Positions 26,960 to 39,066 of a DNA stretch of 64,000 nucleotides are shown piece by piece; position 1 is the stretch's first letter; each line of letters starts with the position of its first letter. The stretch is from Populus alba. Taxonomy: Eukaryota; Streptophyta; Magnoliopsida; Malpighiales; Salicaceae. Below the pieces are notes generated by a model, which did no database searches, was not told the DNA's origin, and worked only from the letters and a program-made list of their open reading frames with translations. Both the position numbers and the translations under genes were made by a program. The stretch is taken from assembly GCF_005239225.2 (NCBI RefSeq), contig NC_133292.1, forward strand, positions 10,326,985-10,390,984, written 5' to 3'.

Positions 26960-28330
26960 GTGTGTATCAGGAAAAAAGTACTGGACTTGAATACTACAGA
27001 TCAAGGGAAATAAATGGATGATTTTTACATGTTAGCAGGATTGTGACATTTCATAACACTGTGATGATTGACATTTTATAATCCTTCCAGATTCCAAACT
27101 ATATCACATTCTTTGAATATTCTTCAGTCGGTGCTAATTTTTTGTTGTTCAGAGTACAGTGTGAGAAAAAGATAATGACACTTGATAAATCTTAATCGAA
27201 AAATAAATGGACTGTTCCTACAACTTATGAGGTTAATAGGAGAAGCAGGATTTCATTCATCTGCTTCAGAAGAATTTTACCAGCAACTTCAGAGTTAATT
27301 GTTCCAAAGAGTATAACTCCAGACACTAAGGAAAAAGTAACTTCTATTGCATATATTGTGATAATTAATTAACTTAACAGCTATTCAAAATTCCACATGC
27401 CAATAAAGTCCAATATAAAGAGACATCGGTCACCTTTCACAGAGAGGAGTTCCACGCTGAGCAAGATGACCACATTCTTTGAACAAGTTAAAACGTTGAT
27501 GTTCTATTAGCCATTGAAAGACCTTACCTATTCTTTATTGTGTTTTTAGGCCTTTTAGCTAAAACCAGTAGATTATAAAAAAGGAAAGAAGCAGGAAACA
27601 AATAATATGACTACTGATATTCATTCAATTCATAGAGAACTTGATTCACAACAAGGGACAAAATCTCATTCCAACTATTAAAGAAAAAGCAACAAATTAC
27701 ATCCACAATAAGAAGAAGTTCTATAAGAGATATGAGGTGCTAAAGTCAAGTAATATGATATGGTTCATGTATTAGCTGTAAAAATCGAAGCTGTGTAGCA
27801 AAACATTATTGCCTCATGATTCTTCTATCCAAACAGAGTATTAGATAATATAGAGTAAAAATCACACATTTTATGATCACAAGATTAAACCCATCAAGAA
27901 ACCAAGGGGATGAATCCCATCACTGCAAATATTGTAAATCTACAATCTTCTATCTAGCTACGAGGAAAAGCTACTCAGTTAGCAGAAAGTCATTCCACAG
28001 GAAAGTAGTGGACTCCCAGTGGGTTATATATTATCTTCAAAACAAAAGGAAGCTTTTTAGAGAGACAGACCTTGTTCGCTGCCATGCTTGGCTGAACTTC
28101 AATCGGAGAAGGGACAAGCAGCGTCGTGGAAGGTGGCTTTGCCAGTCTATGGTGGTGTTCGTGATCACCCGACTTTTGAGGCGCTCTGTGGGCGTGGAGA
28201 GCATATGGGTGGTGGTGCTTCGGTGTATATACTCGTATGAGAATTTGTTGGTGTCAGTGACTAGGAGACGTACATTGTTTTTTTGGAAAAAAAAAACAGC
28301 ACATCCCATATATTCTCCTTTTCTTCTGCT
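26960..28330 (-). other. Possible upstream region of the unrecognised minus-strand locus
   Basis: Most of this is AT-rich DNA with intron-like composition. At 28071-28085 the minus strand has an ATG followed by four codons (reading MAANK) and then GTCTGT, a weak donor. Upstream of it, 28090-28310 is open on both strands but without known similarity. If real, this would be a tiny first exon and a large intron leading to the acceptor near 26910. The evidence is thin. Confidence 0.2.
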
Positions 28331-28859
28331 GTAGCTAGTTTTTTAGATACTAATTTTTTTTTTCCTGATAGAATTTTGGCCATTATATATTCCTAGCATT
28401 TTGAAAAATTATTTATATCTAAATTGATGAATGATAATTTATTTTTTAATATTTTCTTCTTTCTTAGATTGGTTTTTCTAATCATAATAAAGATTTTTAT
28501 TTTAAAAAAAACTCCACCTGATATCTTAAATTTAAGTTTTTTTATTAAATTATTAACAAAAAAGTATGATGGACCCATCCGATCCAAATATAATGCGAAA
28601 AATATAACAAGATCAACTTTAAAAAAAATCAAAATACTTTAACCATTTATCAGCAATCCCACCCTCCAATAAGCGTACATCCAACGACTGGCGCTAATAA
28701 AGGTAGTAAGCTCCGGTAAAGGCGAGGGTACAGGATTAAAGGCATTTATTTATAAAGCAAACACAAGTCTCACAAGAGCCCAAAAGATATCAAAATCTAG
28801 GGCTTGTACTTTGGATTAAATTACAGGCAGGCTCTCTCTTGTTTCCGGAAGAATCTCCA
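28331..28859 (+). promoter_or_regulatory. Upstream region of the ATP synthase e gene
   Basis: The first 300 bases are extremely AT-rich and open in several frames only by composition. From about 28640 the DNA is more balanced and probably forms the promoter and leader of the small gene starting at 28860. No clear TATA box was found. Confidence 0.3.
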
Positions 28860-29942
28860 ATGGCGCCGCCTCCTGGACCTTACTCTGGCACCAGCACTCT
28901 CGCTCTGGTAAACTTTCTCAACTACCAACCGCTATCTGTTCGCTTCCCTAGGAAATGAAATAAAATATCTTAAAATTGATTTATATGTTTTGGGGTTTGT
29001 TAGGTGGCTCGTGTTTCTGCTTTCTCTTTGGGTCTCGTTTACGGGAGTGTGAAGCTTAAGTATCTCCAGGTACATTTACCCTGTTTTTTATAAAGAAAGT
29101 TTACATTTTGATGCTCAAGAAGGGCCCCTTTTATTTACCAAGATGATTGCTTTTCTTGAATTAGGAGAAATTTAACACTGGGGAGTAACAGTTAGCTTCA
29201 GAATTTGAAGGGAAATGTGTTAAATAGATAGGTGAGGTAGCTTTGTCTTACTAAAAATGAACTCATTTCACCACTGGATTCAGGGTTCTAATTGCTATGC
29301 GTTCAAGTTCGTTTTGAGAGCTTGGTGGGTTTTAAGCGGGTCCCACAAATTTAACTGTCCTGATTACGGATCGTACCCTACTCAACTTGCAGTGTTGTTA
29401 AATAAGCTAAGGGAATTCATTGGTGATTGCTGAACTCGTAAGAATATAGATTCTAAAAGATAGCGAGGAAACATTATGTTGGAATTTGAATGAAAGAACA
29501 AATCCGATCCTTCTCTTCTTATGTGTTTGAACCCCTTTTTTGTTTTGCCTGAGAAGTGTTTTCACGGTGTTGGAATTCTCTTCACATCTAGTTGTAGCAA
29601 TGTTTCTTTTGGTTGAGGTGATATCCTTGCGTTACAACTTGCTGTCATTCTTTCATTCTTTTGCCGAGGAAAACTTATAGCAATATTTTAAAGGCTAGAA
29701 TCTGATTCTATCAGAAAATGCTTCTGCGTGTCTTCATTTTATAATTGTTGTGTTAAGTAACTCTTTCACAATGGCGTTTAATCTTTGCCGTTTACTTGTC
29801 TTTCAGCAGTTGACCCCACACTGATTTTGGCTCGTGATTGATTTGATTTATAAATGCTTATATGGTGGCCTTTTATTTTCAAATGCAGGCAAAGGCAAAG
29901 TCACAAAAGAAAGCTGAAGCAAAGGCAAAGGCTCATCACTGA
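28860..29942 (+). CDS. Mitochondrial ATP synthase subunit e-like small protein
   Basis: This is a 55-residue protein in three tiny exons: 28860-28907, 29004-29069 and 29889-29942. Introns are 96 and 819 bases, both in phase 0 with clean GT-AG ends. The N-terminus reads MAPPPGPYSGTSTLALVARV. One hydrophobic segment follows (about residues 15-32, including the GLVYGSVKLKYL block with glycines of the GxxxG type that mediate ATP synthase dimerisation in this family). The tail is a Lys/Ala-rich helix ending in HH. It closely resembles the Arabidopsis proteins annotated as ATP synthase E chain. The role is in the membrane part of mitochondrial F1Fo-ATP synthase, stabilising dimers and cristae. It is too short for ordinary gene finders, and the three-exon match makes the call firm. 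Confidence 0.88.
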
Positions 29943-31570
29943 AAGAAATAGTTTTGTTGAATATTAGGATCAAGATGAGTTTAGTTGACAAGAAATAACG
30001 CATATCAACAGCACTGTACCAGTCTTTCATCCTGGTGTAAAGCTTTTATGCACCATGATGCACTGCTTCTGTTTCTTTAAGGGGTTTTTTTTGGCGCAAG
30101 TTGTTGACCTAGTTTGTGAGATTTGTTTTCTTGATCAGCCCTGTCATCATAAAAGATGTTAGCTTTGCCCTGGTAACAATGTGTAAATGGCGGAAGATTG
30201 AATCTTCCATTGATTAAAATAATTGTCTGTGTCGTTGGGTTTTCTCAGTTCCATTTTCATCGTTTTAACAAATGGTTTGATCCATCCATGAGCTGTCATA
30301 TCGATCTATGTGGTTGAAGTTTGAGGTTTTGAAGAATCCCCTGTTCTCTTTGATAATCTTTGATAATGTGATTTCTTGATTTTCTCAGTTAGGCCTCCTC
30401 CTTCCTCGTTTCATTAGTTTATTTCCAGTTGGCTAGGAAGAAAAAAAAGTCCCGTGTCGTATAGTTGTCTAGAGAGTTGTTCTCGCACCAGGCACGGCTG
30501 CGGTCTCCATTGATAGACTTTATGCTTGCTAGTGGTGGACTTGTTTTGGATGATGCGGAGTTCAAACTGTGACCATAACAGACCTGTAAACTGTATTCCA
30601 TCAGAATGCGGCTTCAGTACTCTGATTCTGGGCCTGCAGATCTCTCAGGCTCATAAGTATGTTTCCTCCTTTTATGATATGGAGTGGAAGAAAAATGCAA
30701 TGCATTCCTTGTTTGGACACCATTGAAAGTCATTAGGCATTAACAGGATTTTGTACCACGTCGAAGAGTTTTCGTATCCCGTGGAACTCACATTTCACCT
30801 CTCAGGTTCCGTGTTCCATTCATGTTTCGGCTTCCAAAAGGAAGAGTAGCGGGATTAAATTATTTGCATGATTATGGTTCAGAGAGAAGAATTTAAATTT
30901 CATTGCAACTAGGAAATATATTTTCTTTAGCTGGAGTGCTGGATAAGTAGTTGGCAGGGCAATGTATGGGAGGTGGTACTGCTTTTTGTGACGTTAAAAG
31001 GATGGTGGAGGTAGCCTTCTTGTTCATGTCTATATCTGCAACTATTATGGAAACAGAACCTGCAGTAGCTAATTTGTTTTTCTGAAATGAACAATTCACC
31101 CAACCTTGTCTTGTGTTGACTTGGTTTCTTAAAATTCTTCTAGATCTTTACGTAGACTCCCAAGAGGGAAATTGAAGACACAACTTTGATTCCCATTTGC
31201 CCTTGACGCCTGGCGCCCAGCGGCAGGGGAGCGCTGTAGATTTCACTCCATTAATGAATGTAGCAGAAAGGCTTGCAGCTTCTCTTCCAAATTTGCAGAA
31301 GCCTCATTAATCTTAAGCAAATCCACGACTCAAGTACCAGTCTAAAGACTACAGTAATCAACCTCTAGAATGCAAGTTATTGAACAGGTATTATACCAAG
31401 TTGGTGCACTGACTGATCTATTGTAGAGATAGTAACAACTAACAACCCAGCTGCTGTCCAGGAAAATGGGAATCAAAGATGTGTCTTCAATATAACCAAA
31501 TTTGTTTATCGATACAAAAGTCTCAGAAATTGTTCAGGAAAATGATTGGTGGTAGCCTGCTGCTGCAACA
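29943..31570. other. 3' flank of the ATP synthase e gene and spacer
   Basis: The first 250 bases are probable 3' untranslated sequence. The rest has balanced composition but only short frames without recognisable domains. It may include 5' parts of the LINE relic that follows, but nothing diagnostic is visible. Confidence 0.3.
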
Positions 31571-31576
31571 GAAACA

Positions 31577-31985
31577 ATGATGTACATTCAAAGTGCTCTG
31601 TGTGGCATTCTATTTCCTAATTCTAGCACTGATAATAAGGTAACCTGGAAGCTAACCACCGATGAGTGGTTTTCGTCTAAGAATGTATCGGAAACAGGAA
31701 TCCTCGATTTGATTGGTACTTTCTTAATTGGGGTTCATGGCACCTGCCCAGATACAGCTTTATTGCTTGGCTTGCTGTCTTGGATATACTCTACGAAAGC
31801 AAGAATTTGGTTAGCTGGGATTCAGAGTTTCAACGGGCAAAGACAAACCTTCAAAAGAAGAGTTTCTTGTCGATTCTGCTCCGAGTTGCCCGGTGTGCCA
31901 CTGTCTTTGATCCATAAATGAATCTTCCCTTTGCAGCTTCCTTTGATCAATGAATCTTTTCATTCATCAAAAAAAAAAAAAATGG
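31577..31985 (+). pseudogene. Relic of a LINE-type non-LTR retrotransposon (zf-RVT region)
   Basis: Two overlapping frames together resemble the zinc-binding region found at the C-terminus of plant L1-like reverse transcriptases. One frame gives VTWKLTTDEWFSSKNV, like the WxxxxxGxFSVKS motif. The neighbouring frame gives SWHLPRYSFIAWLAVLD, like the IPRYSFILWLA motif, and then shifts to RVSCRFC, like the closing Cys pair. The frame changes and missing upstream domains show that it is broken. A run of about 14 A (from about 31969) lies about 50 bases after the last stop, as expected for a LINE 3' tail. It has no coding function now. Confidence 0.55.
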
Positions 31986-33108
31986 AGTCACGATTTCATC
32001 CATAAATAGTTCTGAACCTATCAATTTTGGAACAAAATTATCTAATGGCAGGAGATCAGCTTGTTAGCATATGCAAGTAGGCTCTCGGGTAAGCTCTCCC
32101 AACCCGACCCGCAAGTTTGATGCGAATTGCAGACTACTTGGGTCTAGTCCTCATCTTGACTAAGTTTAAATGGATCAAATTTTCTCTAGATTTGAAGTAA
32201 TTTGGGAAATGATCTTTCGTTAAAAAAATTTGGAATTGATCTCTTGTAACATTGGCTCATTTGAATATGGATAATTGAGTTAGATTTTACAAGGCTTCGT
32301 CCGCTAATGAACATTTAAAAATTACTCCTCGTCCCTCTTCTATTAAAATTTGGTTAGATTGAGCCATTTACAAATAATTTGGTTTTATTGAACCTTGACT
32401 TCAATTTGTTTTTATTGCTTTAAGCTTCCAGTCCATTATTACATGTGAAAGTCAAGGCCCTTGCGCAAAAATTGATCCGAACTCTTAATTTATTGATTTA
32501 TTTTTAAAATCTTAGATGAATTTGACTTTTAAATAACAAAAATAAAAACTATACTTGAAAAGTTATTCGAAGATATCCATAAATCTAAAAGATATATACA
32601 CGATAAATTAAAAAAAACAACAAAATTCTCTCCATAAAAATAAAGAATAAGAAATATTTCAATTTTCATTTTTATTTTTCTAAGTTTTTTGTCATTTAAT
32701 TCATACACGTAGCACTTACCTAGCCCTTAACTTGATCAATTAATATCTCACAATTAATTTAAGAGAAAAAATAATAGATAAGTGGAGGTTTAAATTAATA
32801 AAAAAAAGGTGAGATTTAAGAGTTCAATTTGATTAAATTTCAATAATAGAGGGGAAATGATTGTTTTTAAACATTAATTAATGAGCCAAACGATTTAAAA
32901 TTTAAAAGAAATTTGACCCAATAGTATTTAGGATTGTAATTATGATTAATTTTTAAAAATATTTTAAAATAAAAAAAAAAAATATTTTTAATATTAATAT
33001 TTCATAACAATATATATTTATCCTGAGCATCCTCGCGAGAGAAAATTACAGAATTGGCTTTAAATATGTAGAATGTCATCGTTATCGACGGGAGAGGGAT
33101 CCATGATA

Positions 33109-33163
33109 CCAAAGCCCAAAGCCCAAATACCAAAGCCCAAAGACCAAAGACCAAATCCCAAAG
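33109..33163. repeat. Short tandem repeat of CCAAAGN-type 7-mers
   Basis: About eight imperfect units of CCAAAGC, CCAAAGA or CCAAATA run in tandem. On the minus strand this produces the repeated peptide LWALVFG-type pattern, which is an artefact of the repeat. Confidence 0.75.
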
Positions 33164-33377
33164 CGGGCTCATAAACCGCTCACATCTCCTATCCGGGAAT
33201 TCCACTCTCAACAGGTAAGCCCTCATTTATTCCGAACTCAAGCTCGTGTGTCTGTCTGCCAATAAAGAATGAATTAGGTATTTTATGAGAAAAATTAAAA
33301 ACTTATTCAGTAGAAGTTAACCCAACCCCTATACGACACAACTTGCCTCAGATTTCTTCCTTAAGGGACTTTGGCCT

Positions 33378-33583
33378 GTTTGTGTTTATATTTTAAAAGT
33401 TCTTTTGAAAAAATTAAAATTTTTTATTTTTTTTGGTTTCTAATTAATATTTTTTTATGGTTTTAGATTATTTTAATGTGCTGATATTAAAAATAATTTT
33501 TAAAAAATAAAAAAAATTATTTTAATATATTTTTAAGTAAAAAACACCTTGAAAAACAATCACAATCATACTTTACTAAACAA
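33378..33583. repeat. MITE-like AT-rich repeat copy
   Basis: The left edge GTTTGTGTTTATA and right edge TACTTTACTAAACAAGC are weakly inverted. The central block 'ttttaatgtgctgatatt' and the following AATAATTTTTAAAAAAT match the family core seen at 10377-10579 and 38869-39066. Confidence 0.5.
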
Positions 33584-36500
33584 GCAAGAATATTTTATCC
33601 AAGCAACTCTCCCATGCCATCTATCAAAAGTTGCTGTTTTTCAAGATTTAGCTCAAAATATCTAAATCATGCTTGTCTATAGGACGAAAACATTATTTTT
33701 TAAAATGTTTTATAAATATATTAAAATAATATATTTTTTATTTTTAAAAATTTATTTATAATATCAAATTAAATGATACAAAACTTTAATTACACTACCT
33801 AACATACTTTTTTTAAAAAAAACTACTAAAACCAACAACAACCAAACAAAAACCTCCAAAATCTGACAGGGAAAGTGCATGGCTTCTTATGCTAATATTC
33901 TTTTGATGTAAAACCAAAATGCACTAAGCAGAAGCACCAACCAAAGAATGTTAGAAGGTGGAAGAACACTACAGATGTTAATATGGGCCTTTATTTCTGC
34001 CACCACCTACCTTTTTTAATCGACTGTACTCGCAGTTTCTTAAAAGTGGCTTTGTCTCGACTCTCATATAAAATAACAAGAAGCATCAGCTATTAATTAA
34101 GTACATTCCATCATCTTTAATTTTTTTCCAAATTAATTTTTTTTATGTGTTTTTATTGATGTATTGATGTTAAAAATAATTTTTTAAAATATTATTTTCA
34201 TGTATTTTTTAGCAAAAAATACTTTAAAAAATCCATTACTTGTTTTGCGAGCTTGACATATTGACTCAAATTACTTGATTCACAGGTTTAGTAGGTCTTT
34301 TAGTTTTTGATCCTTTAATTTTTATAATTGTTTTTTTATTTCATTCTTCTTCAATACTGGATTGGTTAGGAAATAAAATTCATAGTTTATTTTTTTATTT
34401 TCTATAGAGTTATCATGATCTTAAATAAATATCTTTATTAGGGATGGTACTCGATTTTGCAAGCATCTAATTTTATCATAAAATTAAATAAAAATAATTT
34501 ATAAAAACAACAAAGTAATTAAACTCATTGAAGGCCATGATCCAGGTCGCAGGGTGATCGAGGTTAATCCAATTTAGAATCGTCTCGGTATTAAAACAAA
34601 ATTATCGCCTTAAAGTTTTTTATTTTAATCTATATCATGTTTTTACTTGTACTCATTCAAGTTGTTTTAAAACCTATTAAATTGAATGATTCATTTTAGG
34701 TAAGTTCCCACGAGATTTAATTTGACACTAGAATTAGACAAGAAGTCAAATTAACATATTTTAAAATCGAATCACTTAATTAAATTTAATAATACTTTTA
34801 AAAAATCTTCATTATCTTAACCTTTTTTATTAATTTAGAAAAATAATAGTCCAACCTAAGCGGATGGTGGGTGAATGTACTTCTTTATATCAAGTGTATC
34901 TGCATCTAGTTTACCAGTAAACATAACAGCACCGGTGTTTAGCTTTTTGTTAGAGAACTACACCAGCTTTTTAGAAAATGAATCTGCATAAAGATCCGGG
35001 CTTCGATATGATGTTTTTGAACTGCCTTGAATTATTCAGACAGAGAATATAACTGCGTGCGAGTTCATGGGTTATGGCGTCCAAGGCTAGATGGTTTGCA
35101 TGGTAATTAAATTAATTATGTCAACGATTGTTTAAGAAAACATGGGTGGATTATTAGTAGGATATATGCGATACTGGAGCAGATTAATAGTCAACGAAAA
35201 CATAAAATCATCTTTACACGGCAAAAATACAGGTGCATGTTCCTCCATGTTAGCCACCGTTAATTGAGGCAAGGTAACTAACTTGCAGGCACATATTCAA
35301 AGACCTAAACGGTCATTGTCACTCCTAATGATGAAGAGTCCCATTATAATACACAAGCCCAGTCTTTTCAACACCCAGTGACCTCCATTTTTTCACAAAA
35401 AAAGTCCAAAAACCATCAGCTGGTAGGGCTCAGGAGCCCCGGAAATTGCTCTTTAACTAAAAAACACGCTCAAAAAATCAACACAACCCGAGATGCATGA
35501 CATGCTTACAGCCAGATCAGAAAGGGACTCGACTGATACAAGCGAAAATGATCCAAGCACATCCTCGTCCTTAAAAAAACGATCCCATTGCTGTCTAAAG
35601 CAACCCATAAAGGACCTGTCAAAAGGTCTGCATGTGTGCTTATTTTCTGGTACAGGCAACATGAGTTCCTCTCTGTAAAGGGACTAAGCTTTAGTCCCAA
35701 AAATTGTCCTTAGACCGAGGCTGACCATATCTAATCAGTTCATAAGCAGGCCCCAGCATATATTCCCCAAATCTTGGACTATTTACTAATTTAATCAGGA
35801 TTGCTGTGTTTAGAAGAAACTGGGAGACAAGAGATCATGGGAGCAGAAGAAACTGCAACAAAAACAAAATGTTTTAATATTCCTTTCAGTCATGCAATGT
35901 GTGTATGTATATGTTTGTATAGACATACGTACCCAGATGTTTTGTATAATATACACATATGATTTGTCCTTTTCACCTTCATCGACTCTTGGTAGTTAAG
36001 CGTTTTGACATTAGGAATCCTGTCAGCATTAGATAGCTACGAGTAGCCTGTAAAAGTCTATCCATGTTACCAAGAAATACTTGAGACGGAAGACAGGTGA
36101 GAAAATTATCTTAGCTTGCTGGAAACGCTGGTTGCAAATTACACAAGCTCTGCACTTTTATCAGAGAGCTGATTGGTGTGGATTTGAGCTGCTACAGTAA
36201 CATTATTACGAGATGTATGTCATTATACGTAAAGATAGTGATTGTTTGAATATGACGTTAATTTCTATAATATGTTTATTTTATTTTACTCTACATGAAG
36301 AAAAAACTTATAAAAAAAAGCACCTCCACCGAAAAAAGTAAAGCACGTACTCCATGAACTACTAGCTGTTAAAGAGCTACCAAATGTTTACTTTCTGTAG
36401 TGAAAATGAACTTGCAGCTTGTGCCTTGGTTGCAGCTCAAGTGAAGCATGGATTTAGGACTGGTATATATATAGAAGAGATTGTTTGAATGATTGTTTTT

Positions 36501-37449
36501 TTCCTCTCCATCTACCACAAATGATCGTGAGATCTAAAAATTGGCAATTTATATTTGCCAAATAGGCCGTGAGGAAACTTTACGAGGTGAGAAGGGAAAA
36601 CAAATAAGCTAGCCCTCTTTGAGAACTGATATAATCTTTTTCTTCTAAAAACCAAATAAAAGATAACAATGCTCGTACATGTAAAATGTAAATTCAAACG
36701 ATTTTTTCTTAATTGGTTTGTCAAGGAAATTGACGTAGAATTGTAACCGAGAATCTTTAAATATTTGAAAACCCTCTTTAAAAACAATGAAGGCATGATC
36801 CAAATTCTTTTACAAAGCAAGAGACTTGAAGGTTGCTCTCTTATTTGTAAGATATTTATACTCTGTCAGCCAGTCTGCTCCGATCCTCCTTGGTGGTAAG
36901 GAGAATTGAACACATCTCTCTAGCAAGATACAGAAGGAGGTGGCTAACGCCTATACTTCAAGTTCTTATCGATCATGGGCCCAAAATATATCATCATTTT
37001 AATCCCATTTTCCTAAAGTCCATCTACTTGCACGTTTATCAAGAAATTAGAGCAGTAGAATTATATGAATTAAATTAATCGGTTAAATTTTAAGTTTATT
37101 TTTTAATAATTTTAAATTTGAATTTTTTTAAAATTATTAAAAATTTATATAATTATTAATTTTAGACTTCATTCGATTAGTTAAAAGATAAATACATATT
37201 AATAAAACTAAAGCCAACTAGTAATAAAAAATTAAATTAATCCAACGTTAGTGGTCTGCCCTTCACATGGTCTTGACTACCATTGACAGCACGCACAATC
37301 TCGTAATTACCTCCAAAACCAAGCCCTTTTCTCTACTATAGCTTCCTTTTAAACACCCGCTTCACCTTTAAGCCAGCATAGCTTGACATTTTTTTCTCAG
37401 TCTCGACTCCCTCGCTTTCTCGCATTTTCTCTCACTTTCCGGCAAAATA

Positions 37450-37890
37450 ATGTCCAAGTGCAACAAAATCCGGCACATTGTAAGAATCCAGCAAATGCTT
37501 AAACGGTGGCGTAGGAAGGCAAGAGCCACAGCAGGAGCAACAAGTTCACGTACTGCTGCTGCCCCATCTGATGTCCCAGTTGGCCACGTGGCAATCTGTG
37601 TAGGAGCCAGTTGCAAAAGGTTTGTTGTCCGTGCGACGTACCTTAACCATCCCATCTTCAAAAACTTGCTCGTGGAAGCCGAGGAAGTGTACGGCTTCAA
37701 AAACACCGGGCCGTTAACTTTCCCATGTGACGAGGCTGTCTTCGAAGAGATTATCCGGGTCGTGTCGATACCCGACCCGATCCAATCGGGTCGGTTTTTA
37801 AATCTTGATGAAATTAAGAGATGCTGCCACGTGGGATTGAGGGGGCATATTGAGCTTTTGGGTGAATCAACGCCGTTGCTTCATGGTTAG
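37450..37890 (+). CDS. SAUR: SAUR family auxin-responsive protein (SAUR52/53/69-like)
   Basis: This is a small auxin-up RNA protein. In the family, SAURs inhibit PP2C.D phosphatases at the plasma membrane, activating H+-ATPases and promoting cell expansion. It is a single exon of 146 residues, as is usual for SAURs. The N-terminus has KIRHIVRIQQMLKRWRRKAR, the basic block of the subgroup with extended tails. The SAUR domain spans about 40-110: DVPVGHVAICVG, then RFVVRATYLNHPIFKNLL, EAEEVYGF and a FPCDEAVFEEIIRVV ending. A C-terminal extension follows, with HVGLRGHIELLGESTPLLHG, matching the tail of that subgroup. It looks intact. The neighbouring DNA is repeat spacer, so it stands alone on this strand. 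Auxin-response elements of the TGTCTC type were not seen just upstream. Confidence 0.93.
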   Translation: MSKCNKIRHIVRIQQMLKRWRRKARATAGATSSRTAAAPSDVPVGHVAICVGASCKRFVVRATYLNHPIFKNLLVEAEEVYGFKNTGPLTFPCDEAVFEEIIRVVSIPDPIQSGRFLNLDEIKRCCHVGLRGHIELLGESTPLLHG

Positions 37891-38868
37891 GCGGTTCTGG
37901 GTTGACTCAGCGAGTTACTGAGTCGTAACAATTTTAATAACTTTTTTCTTAGAATTATTTTGAGGCAGTGGGTTTTTTTAACTGGGTTATATAGAGTTTG
38001 CCCCCCCCCCCTTATTGGAGATGGCAAGGAGGGGTTGGTTTTTTTTTTTTACTGAGTCATCCCGAGTTGAAGAAAAATGGGATGGAGAGTTCCTATCGTA
38101 TTTATATTTATTTAATTGTAAATCATGACTCTTTGAACTAATTGTAGAAGAGAAAGCGTAAAAAAATCGTACTAGATCAATTCTATAATTAACGGATAAT
38201 ATTCTGTTAAATCTTCCTCGTGTTTTCCTAGCAAAGTGATTAACTTTTTTTTTTTTTCCTGTTTAATTGTTACTTTTTCTCTGGAATGACAGTTTTGAAT
38301 CCTGTGAACCATGATTTGCCGTGACTTACCATCGACGTGGTAATTATGATGCAGCATGCCGTCGGTGCTAATGACTTAGCTCGGAAAACCACTTGGTAAC
38401 GTAAAAACTGGAGAAATCTGATGGTTTTAGATCTTCTAATCAGCCAGATTAAAGGCGATTGCAGTGTGCATATAAAAGTCTTGATTTTTGTTGAGATGGC
38501 AAGTGGGTTTGCATTGCATTATCATTTAAAATTCAAATAAATAAAAAAACATTTGAAATTTGAATATAAGAAAACTTTGAAAATGTATATTTGAATGCGG
38601 GGATGATTTGCTAAAAATTCGATCAAGAAAGGATTGACAATTTTTTTAAAAAGAAATTAACTGTTAAAAAAAACTTCAAAATTTATATGCTTGATTTGGA
38701 AATCAAGATTTGTATGTCATTGGATTTTTTATTTTAAAAAAAAAGAAAAAGAAGAAGCAAATTTCTCGAGGTTAAACAGGTAGGTCAATTAAGTCAATTA
38801 AATTTCACCAATAATATTTTTTTGATTTAATTTAAAACGATGTTCCGAGTTAATTCGATTTAGACACT

Positions 38869-39066
38869 GTTTGGCATTGCGTTTGTACCTGCGTTTCATT
38901 AAATTTTGAATTTTTTGTTTTGCTAAAATTGAGTGTGGTTTGTATTTTTTGGATCGTTTTGATGTGCTGATGTCAAAAATAATTTTTAAAAAATAAAAAA
39001 ATATCATTTGCATATATTTTAGCATGAAAAACTATTTGAAAAGCAACTGCTACCACACTAACAAAC
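38869..39066. mobile_element. MITE-like element, second well-preserved copy
   Basis: The termini GTTTGGCATTG (38869-38879) and CACTAACAAAC (39056-39066) are inverted repeats with two mismatches. The 198-bp interior matches the 10377-10579 element over its length, including CAAAAATAATTTTTAAAAAA-type core and the AAAAACTATTTGAAAAGCAA right half. Both copies give the same minus-strand pseudo-peptide pattern (SKRSKKYKP). Non-autonomous and non-coding. Confidence 0.6.

Larger units (their letters stand above)
31986..37449. other. Repeat-rich AT-rich spacer
   Basis: No gene is supported over 5.4 kb. The region contains a short tandem repeat (33109-33163), a MITE-like copy (33378-33583) and further AT-rich repeat remnants (about 33680-33810 and 34110-34230). 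The patch 34860-36480 is of more balanced composition and has only short frames. The last 200 bases are the SAUR promoter and leader. Confidence 0.35.
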
